From assembly GCA_016874235.1 (NCBI GenBank), contig VGUJ01000007.1, forward strand, positions 1-64,000: a DNA stretch of 64,000 nucleotides, given 5' to 3'. The position numbers and the translations under genes were made by a program. The notes beneath the pieces are model-generated. The model was not told the origin of the DNA. It did not search any database and saw only the letters and a program-made list of their open reading frames with translations. This stretch comes from Gammaproteobacteria bacterium. GTDB lineage: Bacteria > Pseudomonadota > Gammaproteobacteria > Steroidobacterales > Steroidobacteraceae. Below, in pieces: positions 10,623 to 20,365 of this stretch; position 1 is the first letter of the stretch; each line of letters begins with the position of its first letter.

Positions 10623-11411
10623 TTGAGTATCGAAGGCAAGACCGATCGGGGCATTCATTACCGGGTGTCGGGGCGTAACCACGCTCCGGCCCTCGTGTTG
10701 CTTCACCCGCTTGGCGCGAGCAGCGGAACCTGGCAGCCCCAGCTTGCTGAGTTCGAGCGCTTTTTTCGGGTGGTTCTCGTCGACCTGCGTGGGCACGGCG
10801 GCTCTCAACTCAAAGAAGGCGCTCCGCGTGCCTGCACCGTCCAAGATTTGGCGGACGATGCGCTCGGTGTGCTCAATACCTTGGGTATCGATCGTGCCCA
10901 TTGGTGCGGGTTGTCGATCGGTGGCTTGATCGCGCTGCAGGTGGCGGTGATGGCGCCTCGTCGCGTGCTGCGTCTCGTGCTCGCCAATACGGCGGCGGTT
11001 TTTTCGCCCTCGTCCATGTGGGATGAGCGCATCGAGACTGCGCGTACGCAGGGGCTCGCCCCGCTGTTGGCCGCGATTCCCGAGCGCTGGTTTTCGGCCG
11101 GCTTTCGGGAGCGTGAGCCGGAGGTCGTCGAGCGCATCAAACGCCTTTTGGCCGATACGCAAGTTCAGGGCTATATCGAGGCGTGCTCGGCCCTGCGTGA
11201 GGTCGATCTGCGAGCCCGACTCAGCGATGTGCAGGCGCCGACGCTCGTCATCAGTAGCGCTCAAGATCTCTCCCCGTCGATCGAGCGGGCCGAGGAGCTG
11301 GCAGAAGGTATTTCGGGTGCGGATCTGCTCGTGCTCGATGCGGCGCATCTCTCCAATGTCGAACAGTCGACCGAGTTCACCACGGCCGTCGTCGACTTTT
11401 TGCGCGATTGA
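10623..11411 (+). CDS. Alpha/beta hydrolase (3-oxoadipate enol-lactonase-like)
   Basis: LLHPLGASSGTW...HWCGLSIGGLIALQVA nucleophile elbow (GLSIGG), DAAHLSNVEQ. Confidence 0.85.
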   Translation: MSIEGKTDRGIHYRVSGRNHAPALVLLHPLGASSGTWQPQLAEFERFFRVVLVDLRGHGGSQLKEGAPRACTVQDLADDALGVLNTLGIDRAHWCGLSIGGLIALQVAVMAPRRVLRLVLANTAAVFSPSSMWDERIETARTQGLAPLLAAIPERWFSAGFREREPEVVERIKRLLADTQVQGYIEACSALREVDLRARLSDVQAPTLVISSAQDLSPSIERAEELAEGISGADLLVLDAAHLSNVEQSTEFTTAVVDFLRD

Positions 11412-11418
11412 TCTCAGC

Positions 11419-12186
11419 GTGACAGCCGATCTTTCCGGCTCTTACCTTCCGTTCTGGATCGGCGGCGCCATACGGGGTCGCTTGCGGCGCGATGTCGCGC
11501 AGGCCCTGTCTGATTTCGAGGGCATTGAGGTGGCCGATATCGGTCTCAAGCTTCGCGAAAGAGGGTCATCGAGATCGGGACGTAGTCGGGCGTTACAAGC
11601 ACTTGCCGTTCACTTGCGAAAACTCGGGTTTATCGCGGATTGGCGTAATGAGCTGTCGGCGTTACTCGATGACTCGGGCGTCGAGATCGCTCGCTGCGAG
11701 CGTGGTGCGTTTCGATCGCTCGGTTTGCAAAATCGTGCGGTGCATGTGAATGGCTATCGTGCCGATGGCCGCGTCTGGGTGGCGAGGCGTAGCGATCTCA
11801 AGCGCGCAGACCCTGGCAAACTCGACAATCTTGCGGCCGGCGGCGTGTCAGCCGGTGAATCCCCGCGCCGCACGGCGCTCCGCGAAGCGTGGGAGGAGGC
11901 GGGCGTACCCGCCAGTCTCGCGCGTCGCGTCGATTTTCCAGGCATGGTGATTCGTAGCTTGCGCGAAACGACTTTCGGTGTGCACGATGAGCTGGTCATC
12001 GTCGCCGATCTCGATCTCCCCCAAGACTTCGAGCCTGCAGGGCGTGACGGTGAGGTCAGCGAATTTCTGTGTCTTTCGGCGAGTGCGGCCGAGAGCGCAC
12101 TCGATCGGGGAGAGTTTACGGTCGAGGCGGCGCTCGCGTTGCGGGAGTCTCTTGAGCGGCGAGGCTTTTCAAGGCATCGCCCGTGA
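11419..12186 (+). CDS. NUDIX hydrolase with N-terminal DUF4743-like domain
   Basis: In-frame GTG at 11419; Nudix box GGVSAGESPRRTALREAWEEAGV. Confidence 0.85.
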   Translation: MTADLSGSYLPFWIGGAIRGRLRRDVAQALSDFEGIEVADIGLKLRERGSSRSGRSRALQALAVHLRKLGFIADWRNELSALLDDSGVEIARCERGAFRSLGLQNRAVHVNGYRADGRVWVARRSDLKRADPGKLDNLAAGGVSAGESPRRTALREAWEEAGVPASLARRVDFPGMVIRSLRETTFGVHDELVIVADLDLPQDFEPAGRDGEVSEFLCLSASAAESALDRGEFTVEAALALRESLERRGFSRHRP

Positions 12187-12664
12187 CGCGATGGGGCATC
12201 CATTCGGTGAGGCCCTGCGCTCCGAGTGATTCATAAAACTTCCGAGCGGGCGTGTTCCAGTCGAGGACAGACCACTCGAGACGAGCGAGGTTTTCTTTGA
12301 CGCAGCGACTGGCAAGGTTCACGAGCAATGCCTTACCAATGCCGCGACCGCGCCGCGTGGGACGTACGTAAAGGTCTTCTAGATAAATGCCGTGCCGTCC
12401 ACGGAAGGTGGAGTAGTTGTAGAACCAGAGTGCGAACCCTGCAATCGTGGTGCTGCTGCTTTCGGTCCACTCGGCGACGTCGGCAAACACCTTCGCCGAA
12501 AACTCATCCGCCTGAGGCTGGACGAGCGGGCCGAAGAGGGCGGCCTCGAGTGACGAGGCGGTCGCGTCGACCTGATCGAGCAGTTTTTCGTAGTCGGCAA
12601 GCTCGCGGATGAGTTCGAGTAAGGCGTGGCAGTCGTCTCGGCGCGCAGGGCGAAGGGTGAGCAT
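12116..12664 (-). CDS. GNAT family N-acetyltransferase
   Basis: MLTLRPARRDDCHALLELIRELADYEKL...YLEDLYVRPTRRGRGIGKALLVNLA; 3' end overlaps NUDIX gene convergently by about 70 bp. Confidence 0.85.
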   Translation of the reverse strand: MLTLRPARRDDCHALLELIRELADYEKLLDQVDATASSLEAALFGPLVQPQADEFSAKVFADVAEWTESSSTTIAGFALWFYNYSTFRGRHGIYLEDLYVRPTRRGRGIGKALLVNLASRCVKENLARLEWSVLDWNTPARKFYESLGAQGLTEWMPHRVTGDALKSLAAQETPATRAPPRP

Positions 12665-12717
12665 GGAACCTCCGGTATACTTCGGCATTCTCGCACGAGG
12701 CATTCAGGGAGTTCGAC

Positions 12718-13479
12718 ATGCAGGTCAAAGGCAAGACGGTCATCATCACGGGCGGCGGTCGCGGCATCGGTCGCGAAATGGCCAAAGCCTTCGCTGAGCG
12801 CGGCGCGAATCTCGCGCTCTTCGACCTCAACCAGACTGATCTCGATGAGACCGCCCGCCAGTGCGCAGCCCATGGCGTGAAGGCACACGGCTACATCGTC
12901 AACGTGACGCAGGAGGCGGCTGTCGCCGCAGGCATGGATGCGGTCGCCGCCGATTTCGGCGGTATCGACGTGCTGATCAACAATGCCGGCATCGTGAAGG
13001 ACGGCCTGCTCATCAAAGCCAAAGACGGTGCGGTGACAGGCAAGATGACGCTTGATCAATGGCAGGCCGTCATCGACATCAACCTCACGGGCGTTTTTCT
13101 GTGTGGTCGCGAAGCAGCCGAGCGCATGATCAAGCGCGGCCAGGGTGGCGTGATCATCAACATCTCGAGTGTCTCGCGTCACGGTAATCCGGGACAGACG
13201 AACTACTCAGCCACCAAGGCGGGCGTCGCAGCGATGGCCGAAGTGTGGGCCAAAGAATTGGCGCGTTACGGGATCCGGACGGGTTCGATCGCCCCGGGCT
13301 ATACGCGTACCGATATCCTCGCGGCTATGAGACCGGAAATTCTCGAGAAGTTGACGGCGCAGGTGCCTCTGCGTCGTCTCGGCGAAGCGGGCGAGATCGC
13401 CCATGCGGCGATCTTCATCGTCGAGAACGATTTCTTCACGGGGCGCTGCATCGATGTCGACGGGGGGATGAGAATCTGA
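12718..13479 (+). CDS. SDR-family oxidoreductase (FabG-like)
   Basis: TGGGRGIGREMA, NNAG, SSVSRHGNPGQTNYSATKAGV (S-Y-K triad). Confidence 0.9.
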   Translation: MQVKGKTVIITGGGRGIGREMAKAFAERGANLALFDLNQTDLDETARQCAAHGVKAHGYIVNVTQEAAVAAGMDAVAADFGGIDVLINNAGIVKDGLLIKAKDGAVTGKMTLDQWQAVIDINLTGVFLCGREAAERMIKRGQGGVIINISSVSRHGNPGQTNYSATKAGVAAMAEVWAKELARYGIRTGSIAPGYTRTDILAAMRPEILEKLTAQVPLRRLGEAGEIAHAAIFIVENDFFTGRCIDVDGGMRI

Positions 13480-13496
13480 ACCCGCGCGGGGTGTCG

Positions 13497-14129
13497 TCAG
13501 GCTCCGCGAGCGAGGTGAAGTAAATCCTCGGGTGTTCGCAGCCCATCGGGGCCCGCGGCCCCGTAGCCCCAGGCCGCCGAAAAAAATCGCAGGCCGTTGC
13601 CGAGAGCGGCGCTGCGATCTTCGGCTGAATCCCCCACCATCCAGGTCCGCGACGACGTCAGCGACTCGCGCTCCATCACTTCACGTACGAGTGCGGTCTT
13701 GTGCGGCGAGACAGGTTCGAGCGCATCGAGCGCGTAGATACCTTTAAACCATCGGGTCCAACCGAGATGATCGAGGATCAATCTCGTCGGTGCGATGCGT
13801 TTGTTCGTGACGATATGCAACGAGATTCGATGATCGACGAGCGCCTCGAGCATGGCGTGGACGCCGGGATACACCTCGGTCTGACGATAGCCACCACCGT
13901 CGTAAGCCTCGCGGTAAGCAGAGGCGAGCTGGGTGATGACGGCAGGATCCTCCGTACCCGCGAGTGTCGCGAGGGTCTTGGGTAGCGGGGGGCCGATGAG
14001 GCTCGGCGAGAGGGGGACTGCAGGCCGCAGACCCTCACGCGCAAGGGCGAGTTCGAATCCTGCGAGGATGCTTCGGGCAGAGTCGATCAGTGTGCCGTCG
14101 AAGTCGAAAAGGATCGCTCGCGGACTCAT
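13497..14129 (-). CDS. HAD-family hydrolase (phosphoglycolate phosphatase-like)
   Basis: MSPRAILFDFDGTLIDSARSI...VTNKR...WMVGDSAEDRSAALGNG. Confidence 0.9.
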   Translation of the reverse strand: MSPRAILFDFDGTLIDSARSILAGFELALAREGLRPAVPLSPSLIGPPLPKTLATLAGTEDPAVITQLASAYREAYDGGGYRQTEVYPGVHAMLEALVDHRISLHIVTNKRIAPTRLILDHLGWTRWFKGIYALDALEPVSPHKTALVREVMERESLTSSRTWMVGDSAEDRSAALGNGLRFFSAAWGYGAAGPDGLRTPEDLLHLARGA

Positions 14130-14140
14130 GGTGTATGCAC

Positions 14141-15925
14141 TCAAGCGGTGAACTGCAGTGCGGCGAGCCGCGCATAAAGCGGATTCGAGGCGATCAACTC
14201 TTCATGACTGCCCGTCGCGATGATGCGCCCGTGGTCCATTACGATGATGCGATTGGCTTTGAGCACCGTCGCGAGACGATGCGCGATGATGATCGTCGTG
14301 CGCGTCACCATGAGTTGCTCGAGCGCTTGCTGCACCACGCGTTCGCTTTCCGCATCGAGCGCGCTCGTGGCTTCATCGAGTAGCAGCAGCGGAGGATTCT
14401 TCAAAATGGCCCGCGCGATGGCGATGCGTTGCCGTTGGCCACCGGAGAGACGGGTGCCGCGCTCGCCGAGGAAGGTTTCGTAACCCTCTGGTAGCGCGCG
14501 GATGAACCCATCTGCCGCAGCGGCCCGCGCTGCAGCCTCGACTTCCTCGTCCGTGGCATCGGGCCGACCGTAGCGAATGTTTTCGCGTGCGCTCGTACCA
14601 AACAACACAGTGTCTTGGGGGACGAGACCGATGCGCTGGCGAACGGCCAACGGATCCGCCTCTGCAATATGGACGCCGTCGAGTAATACGCGGCCCGACT
14701 GTGGGTCGTAAAACCGCAGCAGCAATTGGAAGGTCGTGCTCTTGCCAGCGCCAGAGGGGCCCACAAAGGCGACGGTTTCGCCGGGTGCGATATCCATCGA
14801 GAATCCATCGAGCGCGGGTGTCTCAGATCGCGAGGGATAGTGGAAGCGCACGTTCTCGAAACGGACATGCCCCGCTTTAACGCCAGATTGCAGTGCGGGC
14901 ATCGGCAGGGCGTTGGGCGGGGCGATGATCGCCGGTGTCGCCTGCTGCAACTCGACCAGTCGCTCCATGGCGCCCGCTGCGCGCTGGACTTCGCTCCACA
15001 TCTCGCTCAGCGAGGCGGCAGCGACTCCGGCGTACACGGCGAAGAGCAGGAACTGCACGAGTTCTCCGCCCGTCATTTCTTTGGAAAGCACCTGATGCGC
15101 ACCGAACCACAGCACGATCGTGATGGCGGCGACGACGAGCGTGGTCGAGAGCGCTGTGATCCAGGCCCGTACCCGCGTACGCACGATGGCGACCTGGAAA
15201 CTTTCTTCGACGGCAGCATCGTAGCGACGCGTATTGAGGGACTCGAGCGTGAAGGCCTGTACGGTTTGGATGGCGTTCAGGGTTTCTCCGGCGAGTCCGC
15301 TGGTGTCGGCGATACGATCCTGCGAGGAGCGCGACAACTTGCGCAGCTTTCGACCGAGAGAGATCACCGGGACGATGACCGCTGGCATGGCGATGAGCAT
15401 GAGCCCCAGCAGCTTGAAGCTCGTGACCGCCATCATGACGATGGCGCCGATCAGATTGATGGTTGATCGCAGGGCGATCGAAATACCGGCACCGGAGATC
15501 GACTGCACCAACGTCGTGTCAGTGGTGAGGCGCGAGAGTACTTCGCCGGTGCGTGTCACTTCAAAGAATTGCGGATCCATGCGGATCACATTGCGATACA
15601 CGGCCTCTCGCACGTCCGCGACGACACGCTCGCCGAGCCAGGTGACGAGATAAAAACGCATCGCTGCGAACGCGCCGAACAGCACGGCGACGCCCAAGAA
15701 GGCGATGAAGTAGATATTGACCGTCTCGGAATTACCCGCGCTCATGCCTTTGTCGACGAGCTGCGAGAGCGCGACGGGCAGGGCAAGCATGGAGCCCGAA
15801 GCGAGCAGCAGCGCCACCATGGCCCAAGCGAGCACACGCCGATAGGGTTTGAGATAGGGCCAGAGCGCGGCGAGGGGGCGAACGGACTTTGCCTTGGGGC
15901 GCTCGGACGCGGAGGAATCAGCCAT
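14141..15925 (-). CDS. ABC transporter, fused permease/ATPase (exporter type)
   Basis: Six-TM N-terminus; Walker A GPSGAGKST, signature [14 protein letters not shown], Walker B LLLLDEATSALD. Confidence 0.93.
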   Translation of the reverse strand: MADSSASERPKAKSVRPLAALWPYLKPYRRVLAWAMVALLLASGSMLALPVALSQLVDKGMSAGNSETVNIYFIAFLGVAVLFGAFAAMRFYLVTWLGERVVADVREAVYRNVIRMDPQFFEVTRTGEVLSRLTTDTTLVQSISGAGISIALRSTINLIGAIVMMAVTSFKLLGLMLIAMPAVIVPVISLGRKLRKLSRSSQDRIADTSGLAGETLNAIQTVQAFTLESLNTRRYDAAVEESFQVAIVRTRVRAWITALSTTLVVAAITIVLWFGAHQVLSKEMTGGELVQFLLFAVYAGVAAASLSEMWSEVQRAAGAMERLVELQQATPAIIAPPNALPMPALQSGVKAGHVRFENVRFHYPSRSETPALDGFSMDIAPGETVAFVGPSGAGKSTTFQLLLRFYDPQSGRVLLDGVHIAEADPLAVRQRIGLVPQDTVLFGTSARENIRYGRPDATDEEVEAAARAAAADGFIRALPEGYETFLGERGTRLSGGQRQRIAIARAILKNPPLLLLDEATSALDAESERVVQQALEQLMVTRTTIIIAHRLATVLKANRIIVMDHGRIIATGSHEELIASNPLYARLAALQFTA

Positions 15926-15969
15926 CGGACGATTGTAGCGCGGTGGTCATCCGTGCGGCGCGCGACGGG

Positions 15970-17046
15970 TTACCTCAGCCGCAGGATGAGCTTGCCCGTG
16001 GTGCGACCGGATTGGATCGCCTCGAGCGCATCGAGTGCGCGATCGAACGGGAAACTCTCACCGATATGCGGTCGCTCGGGGATGAGTTCGAGCGTCGCAC
16101 GCATCGACTCCGGCAGTCGTGAGGCCTGTTCCCAAAGCCAGATCAGATTGAACGCGAGCATGCCTCGGTTGAGCGGAATCATGGCGAGAGGATCGAGACG
16201 AGGTCGTCTGAGGTAGTGCCACGCGAGTCGCAGGACGTTGGGTCGCTTACCCGTACCCATGAAGTCCGCTGCGCCATAGAGAACGTAGCGACCCTCCGGC
16301 GCGAGTCGGTCAAACGCGACACGAAAGCCCTCGCCGTAGACCGCATCGAGCACGAGATCGAATCCACCATGACCATAGTGCGCGAGCGCCGTATCGAGAT
16401 CTCGACCGAGAGCGGGGCTGCGGATCACGACCGTTGCGGGGTCGAGCGCGAAACGTTTGATGAGCCAGTCGCGCTTGTCGGCCCGGCCGACGACCGCGAT
16501 CGGTCTTGCCTGAAGATGACGCAGAGCATGCAAGGCGTTGAGGCCGACACCGCCCGCGGCCGATTGAACGAGGACGACGCTGCCGGCTCTGGCAGCGCCC
16601 AGTGGTACGAGTCCGTACCAGGCCGTCAGCGCCTGCACGGGATAGGCCGCAGCCTCCTCGAGGGTCCAACCGTCTGGAACCGGCCAGAGCGTGCGGGCGT
16701 CGACATTGACGTGCGAGGCGTAGCCGCCGAATCGCGTGAGCACGATGACCGCGTCGCCCTCACGCCAGCCGCTTACGCCGGCGCCGATCCGCCGAATACG
16801 GCCCGCGCATTCGAGGCCGGGAATAAAACTCCCTTTCGGCGTCGCGGAATAGAGGCCGAGACAGGCGAAGACATCGGCGAAATTCACGCCGACGGCTTGG
16901 ACCTCAACTTGGACTTCGCCGGTGGCGGGTGCCGCCAAAGGCTCTTCGACCCGCGAGAGCGCTGAGAGTGAACCGGCTTTGGGGATGCGCCAAACCTGGC
17001 GCGTCAAAAAATTAGTCGTGGACTCAGCGGGTCGTGGTGCGGTCAT
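15970..17046 (-). CDS. Zinc-type alcohol dehydrogenase/quinone oxidoreductase (MDR)
   Basis: MTAPRPAESTTNFLTRQVWRIPKAGS...VNFADVFACLGLY...VQSAAGGVGLNALHAL. Confidence 0.88.
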   Translation of the reverse strand: MTAPRPAESTTNFLTRQVWRIPKAGSLSALSRVEEPLAAPATGEVQVEVQAVGVNFADVFACLGLYSATPKGSFIPGLECAGRIRRIGAGVSGWREGDAVIVLTRFGGYASHVNVDARTLWPVPDGWTLEEAAAYPVQALTAWYGLVPLGAARAGSVVLVQSAAGGVGLNALHALRHLQARPIAVVGRADKRDWLIKRFALDPATVVIRSPALGRDLDTALAHYGHGGFDLVLDAVYGEGFRVAFDRLAPEGRYVLYGAADFMGTGKRPNVLRLAWHYLRRPRLDPLAMIPLNRGMLAFNLIWLWEQASRLPESMRATLELIPERPHIGESFPFDRALDALEAIQSGRTTGKLILRLR

Positions 17047-17455
17047 GCGCCCGAGCATACTGCGAGGGCAGCACCCCGGTGTAGCGCCTGAACATCCGAG
17101 CAAAGTAAGAACCGTCGTGGAAGCCGACGGCAAAAGCGATCTCGGTGACGGGCACCTTGCCCTCTTGCAAACGGTGACAGGCGGCGATGATGCGGTAGCG
17201 GAGCAGATACTCTCGGAAGGTGATTCCGTAAACGGCGTGAAAGCAGCGACTGAATTGGAATCGACTGAGTCCGCAATACGTGGCGATGAGATTGGCCGAA
17301 AACTTCTCGTGGTAGTGATCGCGGACGAAGTCGACGGCCCGAAGGACCCCGACATGCGAGGGGGCGAGACCGGCGGCCGCGCGCTCCACGTCCTTTGACA
17401 GGGGCAGTGTGACCGCTCGTAGCGAGCCCCCGGTACTCATGTCTTCAACCTTCAT
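17024..17455 (-). CDS. AraC-family transcriptional regulator
   Basis: Two HTH segments, GLSRFQFSRCFHAVYGITFREYLLRYRI...VPVTEIAFAVGFHDGSYFARMFRRYTGVLPSQYA. Confidence 0.88.
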   Translation of the reverse strand: MKVEDMSTGGSLRAVTLPLSKDVERAAAGLAPSHVGVLRAVDFVRDHYHEKFSANLIATYCGLSRFQFSRCFHAVYGITFREYLLRYRIIAACHRLQEGKVPVTEIAFAVGFHDGSYFARMFRRYTGVLPSQYARAHDRTTTR

Positions 17456-17589
17456 GGAACCGAAATAGTAGGCGGTCGAGACTGCTATTTCGATTAAGAA
17501 TTGGTAATTTAGTGCGCAATAAAATTGCATTTCCAGGTTTATGGTGGCCCCAAACAGGGCATTTCAGGGCGTTCGGATAAGATTGCGCC

Positions 17590-17901
17590 ATGACACAGGA
17601 CCCGACAGACGCTGCCAGCGGCTTCGACGCCGCGTTCACCGATGCGGTAAATCTCGGCAACCAAATTGCAGACCGCGACAAGGAAGCAGACCTCTGGGAT
17701 ATCGCTGACGGGTTGCTCGCCGGCGCCATTCAGTATTGGCTGTATTCGCGTCAGCCCTGCAAGGATCCGCGCTGTGTCGAATGTCTGCCGGTCAGCACGG
17801 CCGAGGGGCGCATGGCCGAGTTGCAGCGCCTCATCCGTCAGCTCTCTGAAGAGAGCGAATACTTCCACTCGCCGAACGATTCGAACGTCGGCAGAGCGTG
17901 A
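17590..17901 (+). CDS. Hypothetical small protein with CKDPRCVEC cysteine cluster
   Basis: 103 aa ORF in otherwise empty interval; plausible composition. Confidence 0.65.
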   Translation: MTQDPTDAASGFDAAFTDAVNLGNQIADRDKEADLWDIADGLLAGAIQYWLYSRQPCKDPRCVECLPVSTAEGRMAELQRLIRQLSEESEYFHSPNDSNVGRA

Positions 17902-17917
17902 TCGGCGCGGGATCTGA

Positions 17918-19198
17918 TCAGCGACTCACGTCCTCGAGCGCCGCTTCAAGAATCGCCAGGCCCTCCGCAAGCTCGGCATCGGGGATGGTGAGCGGCATCA
18001 AGAAGCGGATGACGTTCGAATAGACCCCGCACGACAGCAACACCAGGCCGCGGCGTCCGGCTGCTTGCACGAGCGCTTTGGTGAGTTCGGCGTCCGGTGC
18101 GTCGTGTCGACCGTCCTTGATGAGTTCCATCGCGATCATTGCGCCGAGGCCGCGGACATCGCCGATACATGACCATCGAGTTTGCAGATCGGAGAGTCGG
18201 GCGCGCACCGCGGTGCCCACGCGTATGGCACGCACGCAGAGCTGTTCGGACTCAATGATTTCGAGGACGGCGAGTCCCGCGGCGCAGCCGAGGGGCGAGC
18301 CCGCGTAGGTGCCGCCGAGTCCCCCGGGAGGAGGCGAGTCCATGATGGCAGCTTTTCCCGTTACGGCAGAGAGGGGTACGCCACCGGCGAGGCTCTTGGC
18401 GAGTGTGACGAGATCGGGCTCAACGCCTGAGTGCTCGATGGCAAACATGCGTCCGGTTCGGGCAAAACCCGTCTGAATTTCATCGACGATGAATACGATG
18501 CCATGCGTATCACAGATCGATCGCAGCGCGCGCAAAAACTCCGGTGGCGCGATGTAGAACCCGCCTTCGCCTTGAACGGGCTCGACGATGATCGCTGCGA
18601 CTCGTGCAGGATCGATGTCGGACTTAAACAGTTGCTCGAGCGCTGCCAGCGACTGCGCCGTACTGATGCCGTGGTACTCGATGGGGAAGGGGGCGTGGTA
18701 CACCTCGGGCAGCATCGAACCGAAACCCGCTTTGTAGGGTTGGACCTTACCGGTGAGCGTCATGCAGGCGAGCGTCCTCCCGTGGAACGCGCCACCGAAC
18801 GCAATGACGGCCGAGCGCTGCGTGTGATGGCGAGCGATCTTGATGGCATTCTCGATCGCTTCCGCACCGGTCGTCAGAAAAATGGTTTTCTTAGATGAGC
18901 GACCGGGAACGAGATCATTCAGACGCTCGGCGAGCGCGACGTAGTTTTCGTAAGGTGTGACCTGAAAGCAGGCGTGGGAGAGTCGCGCCATTTGTGCGGT
19001 GACGGCGGCCTGTACTTTGGCATGGAGATGCCCGGTGTTGAGGACGGCGATGCCGCTTGCAAAGTCGATATAGCGCCGTCCCTCGACGTCCCAAATTTCG
19101 GCGTTGCTCGCACGATCAGCGTAGACCTGCAATGAGTTGCCGACTCCGCGCGGTATGGCGGCAGCGCGTCGACGGGAAAGATCGGCATTAGTCGGCAT
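17918..19198 (-). CDS. Class-III aminotransferase (4-aminobutyrate transaminase-like)
   Basis: IFLTTGAEAIENAIKIAR...IVEPVQGEGGFYIAPPEFLRALRSICDTHGIVFIVDEIQTGFARTGRMFA. Confidence 0.93.
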   Translation of the reverse strand: MPTNADLSRRRAAAIPRGVGNSLQVYADRASNAEIWDVEGRRYIDFASGIAVLNTGHLHAKVQAAVTAQMARLSHACFQVTPYENYVALAERLNDLVPGRSSKKTIFLTTGAEAIENAIKIARHHTQRSAVIAFGGAFHGRTLACMTLTGKVQPYKAGFGSMLPEVYHAPFPIEYHGISTAQSLAALEQLFKSDIDPARVAAIIVEPVQGEGGFYIAPPEFLRALRSICDTHGIVFIVDEIQTGFARTGRMFAIEHSGVEPDLVTLAKSLAGGVPLSAVTGKAAIMDSPPPGGLGGTYAGSPLGCAAGLAVLEIIESEQLCVRAIRVGTAVRARLSDLQTRWSCIGDVRGLGAMIAMELIKDGRHDAPDAELTKALVQAAGRRGLVLLSCGVYSNVIRFLMPLTIPDAELAEGLAILEAALEDVSR

Positions 19199-19333
19199 AG
19201 CGAGAGAGCTCCGGGCAGATGGGGCCGCTGCGACGTCGGCGCCGGTGACGTCGAGGTCGGCAGCGACGGCGTCCTCTGCTAGAATTTACCCGTTTTTTCG
19301 AGTCTTTTCCGATATACCAGACGGAGTATCCGC

Positions 19334-20365
19334 GTGTCCGAGGCCATTCAAACAGAAGTCGTCATCGTGGGCGCGGGGCCCTGCGGTCTCTTTCAAGTGT
19401 TCGAGCTGGGTCTGCTCGGCATGCGAGCTCACGTCCTCGACTCGCTCAAGGCGCCAGGGGGGCAGTGCACAGAGCTCTATCCGGACAAACCGATTTACGA
19501 CATCCCGGCGCTGCCGGTCTGTGGCGCGCAGGAGCTCGTCGATCGGCTGATACAGCAGATCAAGCCCTTCGATCCGGTGTTCCACCTCGGCCAGGAGGTC
19601 ATGGAGGTCAAGCCGCGCGATCGAAGATTCGACGTGGTCACCTCGGCGGGTACGCGCTTTGATGCCGGAGCGATCGTCATCGCCGCGGGTGTGGGTTCAT
19701 TTCAGCCACGCCGTTTGGGTGTCCCCGGTTGCGAGACGTTCGAGGGCCGCAGCATCCACTATCGCGTGAAGGGCGCCGACGACTATCGCAACCAGCGACT
19801 CGTGATCTTTGGTGGTGGCGACTCCGCGCTCGACTGGGTGATCGAATTTGCGGCCACGGCCCCCTCGGTCACACTGGTGCATCGCCGCAGCGATTTTCGT
19901 GCTGCACCTGCATCGGTTGCGCGGATGCGTGAGCTCGAGGCTGCGGGTCGTGCGCGCTTCATCGAGGGACTCGCCGAGTCGCTCATCATCGAGGGTGAGT
20001 CCATGACGGGCGTGCGTGTGAAAGCAGCCGATGGCACCTTGCACGAGTTACCCGCCGATCATGTGTTCGCATTTTTTGGTCTTCACCCGAAGCTCGGTCC
20101 GGTAGCGGAGTGGGGGATGGAGCTCGAGCGCAAGGCGCTCAAGGTCGACACGGAGAAATTTCAGACCAGTGTTCCCGGTATTTTTGCCGTCGGCGACATC
20201 AATACCTATCCCGGTAAGAAAAAACTGATTTTGTCCGGGTTTCATGAGGCGGCGTTGGCCGCTTTCGGCATCCAGAGTTGGCTGTATCCCGAGAAGAAGC
20301 AGTTTCTGCAGTACACCACCACGAGCCCTGTGATGCAGAAGCGTCTTGGGGTTGCCGGCTCGTGA
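19334..20365 (+). CDS. Ferredoxin/flavodoxin-NADP+ reductase, TrxR-like NAD(P)/FAD oxidoreductase
   Basis: VVIVGAGPCGLFQVFELG...PGGQCTELYPDKPIYDIPALP...IFAVGDINTYPGKKKLILSGFHEAALAA. Confidence 0.92.
   Translation: MSEAIQTEVVIVGAGPCGLFQVFELGLLGMRAHVLDSLKAPGGQCTELYPDKPIYDIPALPVCGAQELVDRLIQQIKPFDPVFHLGQEVMEVKPRDRRFDVVTSAGTRFDAGAIVIAAGVGSFQPRRLGVPGCETFEGRSIHYRVKGADDYRNQRLVIFGGGDSALDWVIEFAATAPSVTLVHRRSDFRAAPASVARMRELEAAGRARFIEGLAESLIIEGESMTGVRVKAADGTLHELPADHVFAFFGLHPKLGPVAEWGMELERKALKVDTEKFQTSVPGIFAVGDINTYPGKKKLILSGFHEAALAAFGIQSWLYPEKKQFLQYTTTSPVMQKRLGVAGS

Noticed and set aside
10131-11348. 405-aa minus-strand ORF
   Set aside because: Antisense to cytochrome c-prime and alpha/beta hydrolase genes; no recognisable motif.
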